Shown: piece by piece, positions 63,570 through 64,000 of the stretch
Numbering within the stretch: position 1 is the stretch's first letter
Layout of the letters: every line of letters begins with the position of its first letter
NCBI GenBank assembly: GCA_963576785.1
Contig: OY756144.1
Span: 1,488,001 to 1,552,000 of the forward strand
DNA length: 64,000 nt
Reading direction: 5' to 3'
DNA from: Chlorophyllum brunneum
Lineage: Eukaryota > Basidiomycota > Agaricomycetes > Agaricales > Agaricaceae
Program-made: the position numbers and the translations under genes
Notes under the pieces: generated by a model
What the model was told of the DNA's origin: nothing
Databases searched by the model: none
Seen by the model: only the letters and a program-made list of their open reading frames with translations

Positions 63570-63818
63570 TCAAGGTGCAGCAATGCGATCTACCCCCTGT
63601 TTTACCTTCCCGAATAGATTCAGGACACCATCACGAAGCCCGTCAGCTTGTACCCCAACCGCGTCGCTGCTGGTACGATAGACACCAGTGCCAGCGGCTC
63701 CTCCAAGACTTACGTTTACACCACCAAGGTTTAAGTTTAATACAGGTGCATTCGACGCCGATTCAGGCGGTGGGTCATAGACAGTCGAAGAAAATTTGTC
63801 CGCGGCCGAACGAAACAT
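63570..63818 (-). CDS. Possible small protein of 82 residues, unrecognised
   Basis: An open minus-strand frame begins MFRSAADKFSSTVYDPPPES, continues with a beta-like stretch VLNLNLGGVNVSLGGAAGTG and ends FGKVKQGVDRIAAP. The composition looks protein-like and there is no overlap with another gene; it would stand 286 bp upstream of ERV46 on the same strand. No family known, and further exons could lie outside what I can place. From 63819 to 64000 I see nothing. Confidence 0.35.
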   Translation of the reverse strand: MFRSAADKFSSTVYDPPPESASNAPVLNLNLGGVNVSLGGAAGTGVYRTSSDAVGVQADGLRDGVLNLFGKVKQGVDRIAAP

Positions 63819-64000
63819 CTCTACATAACTAGGATGCGATTCAGCGTGGAGATACAGCCCGCTATCTTATGGTCACTCACCTAGATGAATTGTGCACACA
63901 TGTCCCCCCAAGAAGAAGTCGAACACCAACCCCAGGTGGGAGTGCTCCATTAGAGGCTACAACTGGATCTTGATTGTAAAGCATAACGGTCCTCGCTTCC

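Overview
The window is nuclear DNA of a mushroom-forming basidiomycete (Agaricomycetes). This is inferred from the many 45-65 bp introns with GT..CTNAC/CTNAY..AG signals, closely packed genes on both strands, intron-poor F-box genes, and a tandem pair of membrane proteins of the basidiomycete-expanded DUF6534 type. I saw no tRNA, rRNA, CRISPR array or intact transposon.

Layout. 0-9.6 kb: the TORC2 subunit Rictor/Ste20/Avo3 (minus, running off the left edge), ribosomal protein uL22 (RPL17) and the Nedd4-type ubiquitin ligase Rsp5. 9.6-26.4 kb: a gene-poor compartment holding four members of an unrecognised small secreted protein family (12160-12818 plus; 14687-15345, 16835-17504 and 23755-24413 minus). 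EAF7 (NuA4), an AN1 zinc-finger protein and an F-box protein lie between them, together with stretches of decayed coding sequence. 26.4-32.6 kb: a histidine phosphatase, mitochondrial bL35m and the U-box E4 ligase Ufd2. 33.4-38 kb: two tandem DUF6534 seven-helix membrane proteins. 38.1-44.9 kb: an S9 (DPP5-like) peptidase, Mrt4, deoxyhypusine hydroxylase and a Tma23-like G-patch protein, followed by what looks like a decayed copy of the last. 45.9-52.6 kb: a von Willebrand A-domain protein, Gem1/Miro and an F-box protein. 53.2-63.3 kb: an SH3-RasGEF (Cdc25 type), a short-chain dehydrogenase, a nuclear coiled-coil protein and Erv46. A possible small gene lies at the right edge.

Functional themes. 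Translation and ribosome biogenesis are well represented (RPL17, bL35m, Mrt4, Tma23-like, DOHH for eIF5A). So is ubiquitin/proteasome work (Rsp5, Ufd2, AN1 protein, two F-box proteins) and growth signalling (TORC2, RasGEF). At least four intergenic promoter regions carry the same CACGTGACC E-box.

Most striking observation. Three of the secreted-protein genes are almost identical in coding sequence and have identical 59-bp introns, yet homology stops at the ATG and the stop codon. All four genes share a short leader element (GGC..GGTGCC, in three copies followed by CTTYGAGTCG) placed 61-73 bp below a TATA-like box. This suggests a co-regulated family homogenised by gene conversion, or recently duplicated. 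Its function is unknown.
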